Source: Prorocentrum cordatum (taxonomy: Eukaryota > Sar > Dinophyceae > Prorocentrales > Prorocentraceae). Taken from it: 55,000 nucleotides of DNA. A program made the translations under genes and the position numbers. The DNA lies in assembly GCA_963575745.1 (NCBI GenBank), contig CAUYUJ010017973.1:125001-180000 (forward strand), given 5' to 3'. Below the pieces are notes generated by a model. That model saw nothing but the letters and a program-made list of their open reading frames with translations, did no database searches and was not told the DNA's origin. Positions 22,535-34,134 of this stretch are shown here, piece after piece. The stretch's first letter is position 1, and every line of letters starts with the position of its first letter.

Positions 22535-22552
22535 CTTGTTCTTGTTGTTGTT
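18914..22552 (+). repeat. TTG-bounded composite repeat units, right block (three units)
   Basis: Units run about 18,914-20,321, 20,322-21,233 and 21,234-22,479, closed by a pure TTG tract at 22,480-22,552. Units 1 and 3 share a head (CACCGGTGCA or CGCCGGTGCA, then CTCGACG..CGCACCCTG), a 40-bp degenerate array and a CT microsatellite stretch. They also share a block ending TTTTTGCAGGGCCCACACCAA, GGCGGGCACATGTACGCCCA and CCCGCCGCCCCCCGCGAAGAG. All three end GAGCGAACA-TCTTA before the next TTG tract. Unit 2 is diverged and shorter. No reading frame is kept between units. Confidence 0.8.
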
Positions 22553-23290
22553 GACGATACCCGGAAGTCATACACAACACATCACACTTGTCTGTCTAGC
22601 TGTCATGTGGTTGTTTTGCTATTTTCATTATATTATGACTACGGGTTAGTACACGACCTGGTGCCTCTGTTCAGGCCCCGCCATGTTTGCATGCTGACGT
22701 GCCATTCATGTTTGATGCTGTTCGGCCCTAGTTCTGCTCATTCCTGGCTGTTCCATGCTCTGCGATAGGCACACAGAGAAAGGGCCAGCAGGATAATCGG
22801 AAACGAGCGGAGGCTGGCGCCCTAAGATTTCAGCCTCACCATGGGGGAACCTTCAATTTCTGATGTGTGCGTATGCTTGGTGCTCGTTTCTTTTCCATCT
22901 CCATATCTCCACCTCTCTCTGCCTCTTTCTCCGTCTGTACATAATACATGGACGTATATGTCTGTATGTCTGTGAGTATGGGTCTGGTGTATGTCTGTGT
23001 CAGTCGGTCTCCCTCTCTCTCTATATATATACAAATATATTCTCTACATCTATGTATGAATATGTATGTATGTATATATGAATATATGTATGTCTATATA
23101 TACATATGACAAAAACTCTCTCAATGCCCTCCGCCGTAATCACACTTGCATTTTGTTTATCGGAGGTGAGGGGGTGAGATCGAAAAGGGACGGAGAGCCC
23201 CCATACCGGGAAATCGGTTTCGGTTTCGTGTTCGTGCGTGCCGTGCGTGCGGGCGAGGGTAAGCTGCGTGGGCGGGCGAGAAGAAAATCT
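22553..23290. other. Unassigned; AT-rich microsatellite near 23,010-23,105
   Basis: Mixed sequence with low-order TATATA and TATGTATG runs. No convincing frame or RNA gene. Confidence 0.5.
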
Positions 23291-23293
23291 CAT

Positions 23294-23443
23294 CCGGCTG
23301 AAGCGCGGCCGGACCAAATGATTCTTTTCCGGGAGCCGTTGGCCCGCGGTGTCCCGCCGGCGTCCCGCCTCCGGCTGAGGCGCGGCCGGACCAAATGATT
23401 CCTTTCCGGGGGCTGGTGGCCCGCGGTGTCCCGCCGGTGTCCC
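23294..23443. repeat. 76-bp tandem duplication
   Basis: Two copies start CGGCTGA-GCGCGGCCGGAC (23,298 and 23,373), continue CAAATGATTC-TTTCCGGG, and end GGCCCGCGGTGTCCCGCCGG. The second copy runs straight into the GATG satellite. Confidence 0.9.
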
Positions 23444-24370
23444 TATGATGATGATGATGATGATCATGATGATGATGATGTCAATAATGTTGATGATGAT
23501 GATGGTGGTGGTGATGATGATGGTGTTCCGATGATGATGATCTTGATGATGTTGACGATGTTTATGATGATGATGGTGGTGATGATGGCCATGGTGACAA
23601 TGGGTAATGATGATGGTGTCCCGATGATGATGTTGCTGATGCTGAGGTTGCTGATTGTGTCCCGATAGTGATGATGATGATGGTCCTGATGATGTTGATG
23701 ATGATGTGATGATGGGATGGTGATGGTGATGGTGATTGTGGTGATGAAGAGGATGCTAATGATGATGGTGCCCCGATGATGATGGTGATGATGAGGTTGA
23801 TGATGATGCTGTTGATGATGATGGTGATGATGATATGGTGATGATGGTGTCCTGGTGATGATGACGTTGATGATAATGATGATGACGATGATGGTGTCCC
23901 GATGATGATGATGTTGGCGATGAGGATAACGAGGAGGTGATGATGATTTGGATGATGGTGGCCCGATGATGGTGATGATCGTGTTGATTATGGTGTCCCG
24001 ATGATGATGATGGTGATGCTGATGGTGACGATGATGATTGTGTCTCGATGATGATGAGGATGTTGATGATGATGATGATGATGTTGCTGATGATGATGGT
24101 GTCCCGATGATGATGCTGATGATGTTGTTCATGATGATGATGTTGATATTATGATGATGATGATGGTGGTGCTCCGATGCCGATTACGATGATGATGGTG
24201 TCCCGATGCTGATGATGTTGATGATGATGATGGTGACGATGATGGTGTCCCGATGCTGATGATGGTGATGATGATGATGTTGATGATGATGGTGATGAGG
24301 TGATGATGATGATGGTTTCCCGATGATGATAATACTGTTGATGACGATGATGTTGATGATGATGACGTTG
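23444..24370. repeat. (GATG)n satellite punctuated by GGTGTCCC
   Basis: Impure GAT/GTT/GGT triplets interrupted about fifteen times by GGTGTCCCGATG or close variants, at 30-90 bp intervals (for example 23,616, 23,893, 23,992, 24,098, 24,198, 24,245). The punctuation word also ends the 76-bp duplication just upstream. Confidence 0.9.
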
Positions 24371-24372
24371 AT

Positions 24373-24615
24373 TGTGAGATCGATTGTGGTATCGATCGTG
24401 AGATCGATAGTGATCCGAATGGGAGATCAATTGTGAGATCGATCGTGAGATCGATAGTGACATGGATTGTGAGATCGATCGTCAGATCGATTGTGAGATC
24501 GATCGAATGAAATAGATCGAGCGAGATCGATTGTGAGATCGATCGAGTAGGATCGATCGAGCGAGACCGATGGTGAGATCGATAGTGAGATCGATAGTGA
24601 GAGCGATCGAGTGAG
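24373..24615. repeat. GAGATCGATCGT array
   Basis: About twenty units of 10-12 bp, mostly GAGATCGATNGT, dense in GATC and ATCGAT palindromes. It ends in a C homopolymer at about 24,627. Confidence 0.9.
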
Positions 24616-24639
24616 ACGTTGGTTCCCCCCCCCCCCGAA

Positions 24640-25727
24640 CCTCCTTATCACCCGAAGGGTGGTCGTATAGGTACATCGATACGTCTGGTGATGAACATCT
24701 CTCTCTCTCTCTCTCTCCGTTCCTTGCTCGCTGCTGTTGTCCGTCCCACCTCATCTGGAACCAGTGCGAAGTATAATGCCGATGCATGGCCTCGTTGTCA
24801 AGACCCGCCCCTAGACAAGTCCCAAGGCACGGTGCAGTCTGGACAGCGCCACCGCCAGTCAAAAGCGATCGTCAGGGGGTGTGCGCAGGCAGCCCAACTG
24901 TCAATCGACGGTTGACAGATCGACTGGCAGTGCGACCCGGCCTACGACTTTCAGCCTGGAGGCGGGGGGGAGTAGAATCGAGATTCGAGGATGGTTCAAC
25001 TTTTGTTTTCGGAACTTTTTGCGGCCTCTGGAGGTTTCTGGGACCCCCGTGCCGGAGACCTCCCCTCCGGGATGCAGTGGCCCCCTGGATAGCTCTGGAT
25101 ACCGGCGAGGCTTGCCCTGGGCTGCCAGAGGAGCGCGGCGGAGAGCGCGGCGGGCAGAGCGCAGGCGTCCTTGGATGCAGGCCCACCGTTTCGGGCACCG
25201 CCTGGCGATAGAGGGGTGCAAGCGAGATATCAGAGAGAGAGGGAGAGAGACACAAGCTACGCGCGCTCGCACCTTATCTGACATCCTACCCCTCCCACCC
25301 TCCCCTTCGTTGTTTTTTCGCTAACCGCCGACGGGTGTCATGGCGGACCTGGACCCCAACAAACACCCGATCGTATTATGAGCAATCAGGAGGGGAAACT
25401 GTGCACGTCGCAATAGAGAAATCAATGCCTGTTCCAAACTTCAGCCGTAGACGGACCTGCACTTCTGGCGCTGGGGCGCGGCAAATCCTCCTCGTCATGT
25501 GGCTCCCTTCTCCTCCTGCTCTCCTCTCGCCGTCGCTGCTGCTGCTCCTGCTCCTTCTATGGTCCTCCTGCTCGTCTGGCCGTGGTGTAATGGCTATGTG
25601 GTCCGTCACATCCCAATCTGCCTTCTGCCGATATTGACATCGGGGTACTACTCGGGCCACGTCTCAAGAAGTCCGCAGGGCTCCCCGAGGGCCTTTGGAG
25701 GCCTCCAGGGTCCCGGCGACGCCCCCA
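24640..25727. other. Unassigned, no gene supported
   Basis: Contains a (CT)n run near 24,700 and a short match to the 0.55-kb dispersed repeat at 25,259-25,305. Frames here are short or lack any recognisable pattern. Confidence 0.5.
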
Positions 25728-25805
25728 CAGAGGAGGAGGAGGAGGAGGAGGAGGAGGAGGAGGAGGAGGAGGAGGAGGAGGAGGAGGAGGAGGAGGAGGA
25801 GGAGG
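25728..25805. repeat. (GGA)n microsatellite
   Basis: Pure GGA triplets. Confidence 0.97.
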
Positions 25806-27580
25806 GTCAAACATTCAGAAATCTCGATCTCCGAGGACGAGGAGGGCCACAGGCCAGTCGGGATGTTGGTGCCACCAGTTCGAACCCTTCGCCGAGTGCC
25901 ATCTGCTGTATTGGGACCTTCCTTCCCAGAGCCACTGACGTCTGAAGACAGGCAAGACATCATCATGTCTATTGAGCCTGCATGTGGGGGGCATGGGTGA
26001 GGAAAGAAGCCCCATTTCGCACAAGGGCGTAATCACATGGTTTAATGGTTTCACGCTGGACGCGTTGCAGGGGGGCTCTGTCTCTGCTCGGAGACCCTCC
26101 AAAGCGATGACGCCATCTAAACCTAGCTTCGTAATGATACGCTTCATGTGAAGTCATCAGATTGTGAGGCGCGATCTTGGGAGAGCAGGGCTGCAAGGAG
26201 CTGCCGATTAAGGCAGTGGGAAGGGAGCCTGCCGATACCTTCGGGCATTATCTTGTTCATTGGTGCTCCTCCCAGACTTATCCCCGTACCTCTCCTGAAG
26301 CGTGTTCTGAACAAGACTTTGAGGCAAATCCAGCTTTGACGACGAAGGACCCCAGGAGGCCCACGAAGGGCGGACATTAGATTAGAGACGGAACGGCTGC
26401 AGCGCCAACCTCGAATTTCAACAACGCAGCCTGCAGCAGCAGCAGGAGCAGCAGCAGCAGGAGAAACGGAGACTTCGGAGGGGCCCATGTCCGAACAGAC
26501 GCGGCTCGAGTCCCGCTCAGAGGAGCGGCGCGTGGCCCCCCACCGCCGGGCGCCGAACGACTGCGCCTGCCATCCGATGAGTTATGCGTCGCCCGGGGTG
26601 CGGCCAAGAGCACGGTCCAGAAGGCAAGAGCCCAGGCGGGGGCGGGCCGCGGCATGGTGAACGTTCTTATATTCGGCGTTTCGACATTGGGCGGAAGGGG
26701 GGGGGAGGGGGGGGTCTGGCTCGAGACCTCCGCTTAGTGCGACTGTTTGCAAGAGTGCAGCCTCTGGGGGAGACTCCACTCGCTCGAAACAGGTGCCAAA
26801 AAACAGCCAAGATCTACTCCAGGAGGGGGGGGAGACGGGGTTTTGGGGCCCGCGCCGATCGGCGAAACAATGAATCAAAACGATTACATGCCCAGCGAAG
26901 ATGGAGACGGCGACGACGACGACGACCATCTTGCGAACGCGATCTGAGGAGCTGGTGCGACCTCCCATGCGGCTTCCCTTGCACCTGCCCTCGAAGTCGA
27001 GCACCAGGGGATTTGCGTGTTGGGATGAATCGTCTGCGCTTCAAGCACCCAGCTGTTTGGAGAAGTGTTCAAGGACAAGTGTTCAGCAGTGCGCCCTGCA
27101 TGCGCACAACGCTGCCATGACCCTCATGCGAGCTAACGTGCCCGCAGGAGGTTCAGCGCTCCCAGCCAATGTAGCACGAGCCCGGGGGGGTTCAGCGCTA
27201 CAGGCGCAAACCCAGGAGGGTTCTGCGTCACAAGCGCGATGACATCCGAGAGGCTCTGTCGGCTGGTTCGGCGCCCCGGGTACCATGTTTGAATGCGAGA
27301 ACGTATCTGGCCAGGGCTTCTCTGAATAAAGCACGAGGGAGTATGAAGCTGGAGCCGCTGTCGTTGCAGCTGGGCCTCTAACTTCCCACGTGAATTGCGA
27401 GTGAGCGCCATTCGAGAGAGCGCATCTTGCCAGGGCGCATGGCTCCTTCTCCTCCACCTCCTCCTCCGCGAGCGCCTAAGGGAACGCACGTCCACCTCGC
27501 AGCCGAGGGTCTGCACAAGACGGCAACCCGCGGCGCCCGTTATGGTCATGTAGGCCTGGCGAGGGCCGCTTTGCCGTCAT
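25806..27580. other. Unassigned; short GGTTCAGCGCT repeat near 27,145-27,240
   Basis: No gene I can support. A GCAGCA tract lies at 26,430-26,460. Between 27,145 and 27,240 three units with GGAGG-TTC-GCGCT and an AGCGC end repeat at about 40-43 bp. A minus-strand frame at 26,144-26,488 has a faint retroelement-like pattern (see the rejected list). Confidence 0.45.
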
Positions 27581-27584
27581 CATC

Positions 27585-27976
27585 GCCGTCGCCGCCGTCA
27601 TCGTCGTCGTAATCGCCATCATAGTCATCGTCGTCGTCGTTATCGTTGTCGCCTTCGTCGTCGTCGGTCGCCGTCGTCGTCGTCGTCGGCAGCGTTGTCG
27701 TCATCACCATCACCATCATTACCACCACCATGCTCACCACCATCACCACCACCACCAACGTCGTCATCATGATCACCATCACCATCACATTCATCCTCAC
27801 CCTCACCCTCACTCTCACCCTCACCCTCACCCTCACCCTCACCATCACCATCACCACCACCACCACCCTCACCCTCACCCTCACCACCACCGCCACCCTC
27901 ACCCTCATCCCCACTCTCACCCTCATCCTCACCCTCACCATCATCATCACCCTCACTCTCAACCTCATCCCCACCC

Positions 27977-28055
<79 letters not shown>

Positions 28056-28440
28056 GATCATGATCATGATCATGATCATCATCATCGCCATCACGATCAT
28101 CATCATGATCATCACCATCACCACCCCCCCACCATCATCATCATCAACATCATCATTATCATCGTCATCATCGTTATCATCATCATACTCATAGTCAGTA
28201 TCACCATCACCACCACCATCATCATCATCATCGTCATCATCATCATCATCAAAACCATCGTAATCATACTACGTACTAATAATATTCATCACCATCAGCA
28301 TCATCATCAGCAACATCATCATCATCATCATCATCGTCGTCGCCGTCATCATCATCATCAGTATCATCATCACCATCGTGGTCGTGGTCGTGGTCGTGGT
28401 CGTCGTGGTCGTCGTGGTCGTCGTGGCCGTCGTCGTCGCC
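27585..28440. repeat. Compound triplet and hexamer satellite (CGT, CACCCT, CAT)
   Basis: Begins as CGTCGT triplets, becomes CACCATCACC and CACCCTCACC, then pure ATC at 27,985-28,050, mixed ATC/ATG, and ends as GTGGTCGTGGTC near 28,440. It lies directly downstream of the 3' end of LINE-1 on the minus strand. Confidence 0.9.
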
Positions 28441-28780
28441 GTTCGAATGGTCGAGGTTTCAGATACGTTGGGGTCCTTCTGTAGGCCTCCCGAGACACCC
28501 TCGACCCCACGCCCAGATCTCCTGGCCAGAACGCACTCCAGGGCAGGCTTATGGGGATGGAACAGGTGCAACGGGGAGGAGGAGGCGGCGGAGTGTCCAC
28601 AGAGGTCCCTTAAGTCAGCTACCCCTGCCCTCCCTGCTGCCTGCTGCGTGACCACCGCCACTCCCCCATCGGCAAGTCCGTGGCGAGGCGGGCGGCGCGA
28701 GCGACGAGGAGGGAGGTCGGCGGGTCGGGCGCCGCCCAGTCGGGCGACCGACTTCGAGAGTGCAGCAGCCGATGGAAATG

Positions 28781-29497
28781 TTAAAGAATGAGCAACTGAC
28801 GCAGGCGGACAAGCGAGCACTCACTCAACGCAAGACGCCCAGGAAGGGCGGCAGGAAGATGAGAGTGGGAGACCATGACAACATTCCAGAAACATCTACG
28901 GCAAGATAGATAATGAAATAGGCTATCACGGCTACATTCACAGCCGAGCAAGCAGCCTCGAAAGTCATTTCGCAATCGTGTGTCAGTGACCCATCCTCCC
29001 GACCAAGTTCGGATGGCCGCCATCCGCCAGAAGGGAGTGGCTTAGAGCAGAGTGGCACGGATGTGATCCCAGTCGAAGCGCCTCGTACGCTCAAGAGGGA
29101 TCGAAAACCAACCGGCCAAGCGTTCTTGAATCCACGCGATGAGAGAGCGGGGAGGGGAACACGGGAAGAGAGGGGGCGACAAGTAGAGGGCGGGACAGAT
29201 GCCGCGCACCAGGGCCCGCTGGACCTTCAGAAGGGGCTCGCCACTACCAACAACGCCAAATCGCTCCGCCCTCTGCGGCGCGGAGCGGTCCCGCGCAGCA
29301 TGACGCTCGGCCGCAAGGGCCCTCAGGCCTGCTTGGGCCGCGAGCCGATCGGCGCCCAGACTCGGACGCGCCTCCGCCGACTCCCGCAAGGTCCACGCCA
29401 CCGCCGGCTGCCGCCAAAAGGAGGGCCACGGGCAGAGCTCCTTGGCCCCGTTGGGGCCGCGCCAGTGCAGCTGGCCGACTTGGGCGAGGTCCCACAC
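28781..29497 (-). pseudogene. LINE-1 C-terminal region with zinc-knuckle-like motif
   Basis: The frame runs to a stop at 29,042 and resumes in phase with MAAIRTWSGGWVTDTRLRND and CLLGCECSRDSLFHYLSCRR. The pattern T-W-x-x-G-W-x-T-x-x-R followed by C-x-x-G-C...D-x-L-x-H-Y-L-x-C is the cysteine/histidine motif that closes many dinoflagellate LINE ORFs. It marks the 3' end of the coding region and sets the orientation. Confidence 0.65.
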
Positions 29498-29504
29498 TGC
29501 CTCC

Positions 29505-30779
29505 TCAAAAGGGGCCGCACATTTGGGTCCAGCAGGGTGTGAATGCCGAAGCGGTCCTCGTCCTAACGGCGAGAGCGTTGCTCCTGATTCCGTGGACCTG
29601 GGGGCCGCCAGTGGAGGGGAGGTCGAAGAAGCAGGAGGACGAGAGCCAGGATCCAGGGGCCCGAAAAAGACGGGTCAGCAGTTCTTTTTCTCGCCGCAGG
29701 AAGGATCTCGGGAGAGCATATAACTGTGACTTGTACGAGGGCACGCTCATTACCCTGTCGTGGTACAGGGCGACGGCAACAGCAGCATCAACACGGGTGC
29801 GAGACAGAGCGGCGACGTGGTGTCCGAGCTTCGATGCTGGCTCTGACCATTGCTCCCCCAGCGCTGCCGCGGGGCCAACTATACAGCCGAGATAATTGTG
29901 TGGCCGATATTGAACGCAGACCATGTCTTGCAAGCAAAAGTGAGCAGCTCCGACGTCAGACCAGTGAGCGACTCATCCCACGGGGCCCAGAGAGGGACGG
30001 CGCAGCATTTCGATGGTTTTAAAGCGAACCCCGCGAGTTCTTCATAATTCATGGAAATTCGAGCGATCTCCTTGAGGCCAAGCTTTCCCCAGGTAGCCGC
30101 CCCCACGTCGTCCGCGCACCAGCTCCCAAATCCTTTGCCAGCGGCCTCGAGGGTGCGCTCCATGTCTGCACACAACGGGTGTGCGGCTAGCATGAAGAGG
30201 CTACTTGAAAGAGGGTCCCCCTGGAGGACCCCCGCGAGGATGGAGGAGAGTGCGAGGGCAAACAGAGCTCATCGCCGAGGCCAGGACATAGTTGGCTCGG
30301 ATGGCATGGGCCAGGGCTTCGGGGGCATTCCAAGCGGCAAGAAACGACCATAGCCAGGAGTGAACGACAGAGGGAAAGGCGTGGGCATAATTAAACGCAA
30401 GCAGAAAAGGAGATGCACGATCGGTAGAGGGATGGTTTAGAGCTTACAAGCCAGCGATGCGAGCGAAGCTGTCGTCCTCCATCAAATTTTAGAAAAAATG
30501 CCTTGCGCGCATGAAACTACGCTGGCTCGGAGCGGCCGCCGCCTGCACCGCTCGCTTCGGCGGGTGTTTGAAGGCAGCGCTGATTGCCTTGGCCCCCGTG
30601 TTGCGCAAAGCCAGCGGGCGCGTGCTCTCAGGTTCGCGCGAGACGCCCGCGCGGTCGGCCGCGAGCAAGCCCTCCAGCAGGAAGACAGCGATGGCGTGAT
30701 TGTAGTCCGTGCGCATCGGCCTCCCGCACAGCGCCCGCATCGTCGCGCAGTGAAGGGTCGCCGCGCCGCCAGATGCCAC
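29505..30779 (-). pseudogene. LINE-1 reverse transcriptase palm and thumb, decayed
   Basis: Traces in order: STRPLALRNTGAKAISAAF (30,600s), matching the R-P-x-x-L-x-N-x-D-x-K motif; FLLAFNYAHAFPSVVHSWLW (about 30,350-30,410), which is motif A with the catalytic Asp changed to Asn (AAT at 30,390-30,392); AGVLQGDPLSSSLFMLAAHP (about 30,180-30,240), the Q-G-D-P motif; and WCADDVGAA (about 30,095-30,120), motif C with both Asp kept. Then YLGCIVGPAA and LYALPRSFLRREKE, the thumb pattern. Motif A is in the endonuclease frame, while motif C is in another, so at least one frameshift and several stops lie between. Confidence 0.8.
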
Positions 30780-30782
30780 TGC

Positions 30783-32531
30783 CTAGTAAGCTGCCGTGGG
30801 AAGGCCATCAAGGCCAGGGGCTGCAGGGCGCGCGCGGCGCAGCGCCTCCCTCGCCGACTGCAGTGTGGGCGGCGCGATGACGTCCCAGTCGATCGCGGGG
30901 GCCCCGGAGCGCTCCAGGTACACCGGTTGTCCTCGAGCCCGCTGCTCGCTGATCTCGGGCGCCAGCGGCGGGCAGAACGCCTTGCCCCGGTGCTGGCCGA
31001 GCGCCGAGGCAATGGCGGCCGATTCGGTGAGGTCGTCGCCGTTCACCTCGAGGCGCGCGAGGTAGCGCCTCGCATTGATGGGGGCCCCGAGCTTCGCCCT
31101 CCGCCACAAGGCCCGCTGCTGCGCCATGAATTGACGGCGGCGGCGCTCCTCCGTCTCCTGTTGGGCAGCCCCCTCGAGTCGGCGGCGCCTGCAGTTAGCT
31201 TCCTGCCGCTGGGCGATGTTGTCGCGCCGCTGGAATTCATCGAAATTGGCGATCTCGACAGAGCGAGCCAGCGCCGAGACCGTGGCGAGCTCCTGCGCCC
31301 AGGCGTTTCGGGTCACCGCCAGCGAGGCCAGGCGCCAGTCTTGGCGCCAGTCGGCGCGGGCCAGCTGACGCCAGATGATGGCCGGGGCGCCCTCGGTCCA
31401 GCCCTCCGCCGCGAGGGGCCTGTCCTGGACATCCCTGGCGGCCGCCTGCAGAATCCTCGTGAAGTGATCGTGCTCGTCTGGTGGGGCCTGGTGGAGAAAG
31501 GGGGCCGTCTTCAGGTGGCCGTCGACGATCTCCCTGGAGCGCGGCCGCTGGGCCACGTCGTTGGAGATCGCGGATGGCGTGTCAGGGTGTCGCGCAGCGC
31601 GTTGGCGCCGAAGCAGCGATGCGACGACCATGGCGCGGTCGCTGATCCCGCGGGCGCGGGGGTCTCGCGCTTTCCCCCGCGCCCGGCAGACCCGCCGGCC
31701 ATGGCGCAGCTGCCGCCGCGGGATCCCCGCGATCGCGCGGTCGATGGTGGAGCTGGCGCGCGTGCTGGCGTTCCAGTGCGTCGGCTTGCCGGGCGTCGGC
31801 TCGGCGGCCGCCCGCGGCGCCTCGAGCCAATGCCGCTGGCCAGGTCGGCGAGCGAGGCGCGCTGCCCGGTTCGAAGCGGCCCCCGCCTCGGCCCTGCCAG
31901 CGGGCGCGGGTGCCTGCTGAGAGGAACGAGAAAGTGCCTGATCGTGCCGGGCCGTGCCCGACGGAATACTCGGGCCGAGGCTCGGGTTCCCCCCAAAAAA
32001 CACTTCCGAATCGCCGGGCGGCCGCCAGCAGCGGGAGGCCCGTGGGGGCGGGGCAGGCGGCTGCAGCTGCTGGTCGCCCTGGGTGAAGTTGTCGAACTCG
32101 TCGTAGTCGCCAAAATTGAAATCGCCAGCGGCGAAGGTGGAGCGGGTGGTGGGGCTCTGGTGAGCCCGGGCCAGGTCCGCGCGAATGCGGCCTGCCACTC
32201 GACGCCATTGATCGGGTGAAATATCATGATTGTGAATGTCCCAGTGAACGAAGTCGCATGGCCGTCTCCCGCGAGCCGCGGGGCGACTGGTCCTATGGGG
32301 CCTGAGAAACCGTCCAGGGGCCAGCTCCTCAGAGAAAACATCGCTGGTGTAGCCGTCCGCCGTTTCAGGCACCACCGTGGCTATCCCTCCAGCATCTTCG
32401 CGTGGCTTCGCCGCTCGCTTCAAGAGCACTTCCAAGCTGTGCTCGGACGCGTGCGTCGCCTGCAGCGCCAGCAGCATTGGGCCCTTCCAGTATCGCTGGA
32501 TGTAGTTGAGCTTGCGTTTGATGTTCTTCAT
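30783..32531 (-). pseudogene. LINE-1 endonuclease (APE type) and start of reverse transcriptase
   Basis: 582 codons are open. Endonuclease motifs in order: LLALQATHASEHS (usual L-Q-E-T-H), AGGIATVVP, VHWDIHNHDI, TFAAGDFNFGDYDE (the G-D-F-N core), TIDRAIAGIPRRQL, and ISDRAMVVAS (usual S-D-H). So the metal-binding Glu is Ala, and the catalytic His of S-D-H is Arg. A long helical Arg/Gln-rich linker follows, then AAPGLDGLPTAAY, matching the P-G-x-D-G-x-P motif that opens the reverse transcriptase. The frame stops at TAG 30,783-30,785 and continues in phase. Confidence 0.75.
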
Positions 32532-32662
32532 GGCGTTCCCCCCAGACTGCCTGAGAGCTCTTCAGTTCCAGGCCCCCAGGTGGGCCCCGTCTCCGTCGCT
32601 TCCCGGGGCGCGAGGGAAGGCGTCGAAGAGTCCGCCGCTGCACCTCTGGCGCCGGGGCGCGG

Positions 32663-34013
32663 TCAACCACGACTTGCAATGCCTCCTGCGTCTGGTTGAT
32701 CGCGCGCGCCGCCGCCATGTTCCAAGAGACAATGGGCGCGGCGCCGGGTCCCGTGGTCGCGGGCTTGATCGAGCAGCTGACGCCGCTTGACTGCGAGCGC
32801 GAAAGCCTCCTTGTCGATGAAGAGCTTATCCGCGACGACCTCCTGGAGGGCGTGCTTGGTGCGCCGAGGGGGGATTTCGCGGGGTGCCTGGCGCCGGTTG
32901 CGGTCGCGGCCGACGCTGGGGGCCCTCCCGCCGTTTGGGCCGATCGCAGCTGACTCCCTCCACGTGGGCGGGCCAATGCGCGAGAGGCCTGGGGGCTTGC
33001 CGAACCGCCGCGTGGCCGGGCCCGCGGCGCCCAAGCAGCGGAGCTCGAAGTAGCGCCCCATGTCCTCGCCCTCCAGCTCCGGCGCCGCCCGCGGGAGGTT
33101 GTGGAGCTTGGCGTCGACCGGGGGCTGCTCCAGCGCCTGAGCCAACGCCTGCTTGGGCACGTTGGCGCGTGCCGCGATGGAGAGGATGGCGCCGTCGACG
33201 GGGCGCGACCAGCCAGTCTCCTGCTGCGGGGGCGCTGCCTGCGGAGCGGCCGCCGCGCTCGTCTCCGCGCGAAGCTCATCCATGGATCTCTTGTCGTAGG
33301 CGGCCAAATTTACGCATCTTCTCCTCCGAGGCTCCCAAGCGGCCGTCCACGGCCGCGAAGCGGGCGTCGACGACCTGGGCGAACTCCTGTTGTCTGCTGG
33401 AATACCTGGGCCAGGCCGCTCGTGCTCGCATTAATATGGGCTGTGAGGCTGAGCTCCATGTTGGGCGGCGTGCTGGCGAAGTCATGCTGCCCAGCAGCGG
33501 CGGCGCCGCCGGTGCCGCCTCGTTCCTCTGCTGCGACTGCGAGGGGAAGGTGGCCGTGGCCTCCAGCGCGGCGAGGGTCTCGGCTGTGATCTCTCTGTCA
33601 GCAGCTGGGCCCTCAGCGGATCCATGAGCGTGTCCATCTGCCCGCCCACCTGTGCGGCAAGCCTGGCCACGGGCGCCCCGCTGGCGTGCTGGTGCCACCG
33701 CGCCCCATTCAGCGTCGCGCTCGCTGCGCAGGCGTCGCTCCCGCAACTCGTTCTCCTCGTCGTCCGCGGCATGCTGGCGACGCTCCCTGCAGCGGGCGTC
33801 GCGGCGACGGGCGTCGCGGCGACGCGAGGTGCTCCGCTCCGACGAAGAGGCCGAAGAGGGGCGGGGGCCAGCGTGCCTGCTGCCGCCTCCAGGGACAGGA
33901 CAAGGCGTAGCCACATCGGTTGCAGCTGCCGCGGCCGACATCGCCTGGTGTGCAAAAAGGACGTCGTTGTCTTCTGCCGCTGCCCGTGTTCGCGCAGAAC
34001 GGCGCCAATGCAC
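32663..34013 (-). pseudogene. LINE-1 ORF1-like and linker region, frameshifted
   Basis: The upstream frame (34,013-33,276) is Ala/Arg/Ser-rich and ends in a probable coiled-coil (FAQVVDARFAAVDGRLGASE). The next frame (33,307-32,663) holds VDGAILSIAARANVPKQALA and later KHALQEVVADKLFIDKEAFA. That resembles the region ahead of the endonuclease in dinoflagellate LINEs. A further frame then reads APIVSWNMAAARAINQ, matching the I-x-S-W-N start of the endonuclease. At least two frameshifts link the parts. The first ATG after the spliced leader lies near 34,108, but its frame changes within the region, so I assign no start. Confidence 0.55.
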
Positions 34014-34134
34014 GGAGAGGAAGACATGTGAAAAAGAAGAAGAAGAAGAAGAGCCTGCCCTAGGCCCTCGTGTCGCGGGCCGAGCCTGAGGCAGACTCGC
34101 GCTGACATGGCCAGCTGCCTCGAGAAATGTTTAA

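Noticed and set aside
26144-26488. Reverse-transcriptase fragment on the minus strand (ISLGGAPMNKIMPEG)
   Set aside because: The G-G-x-M-x-x-I-x-x pattern faintly recalls one LINE group, but no further RT motif follows in any frame.
27546-28194. Met/Val-rich or Thr/Ile-rich frames of 180-190 codons
   Set aside because: They are translations of ATC/CAT and CACCCT satellites. The Met-rich frame at 52,973-53,350 is the same kind of artefact.
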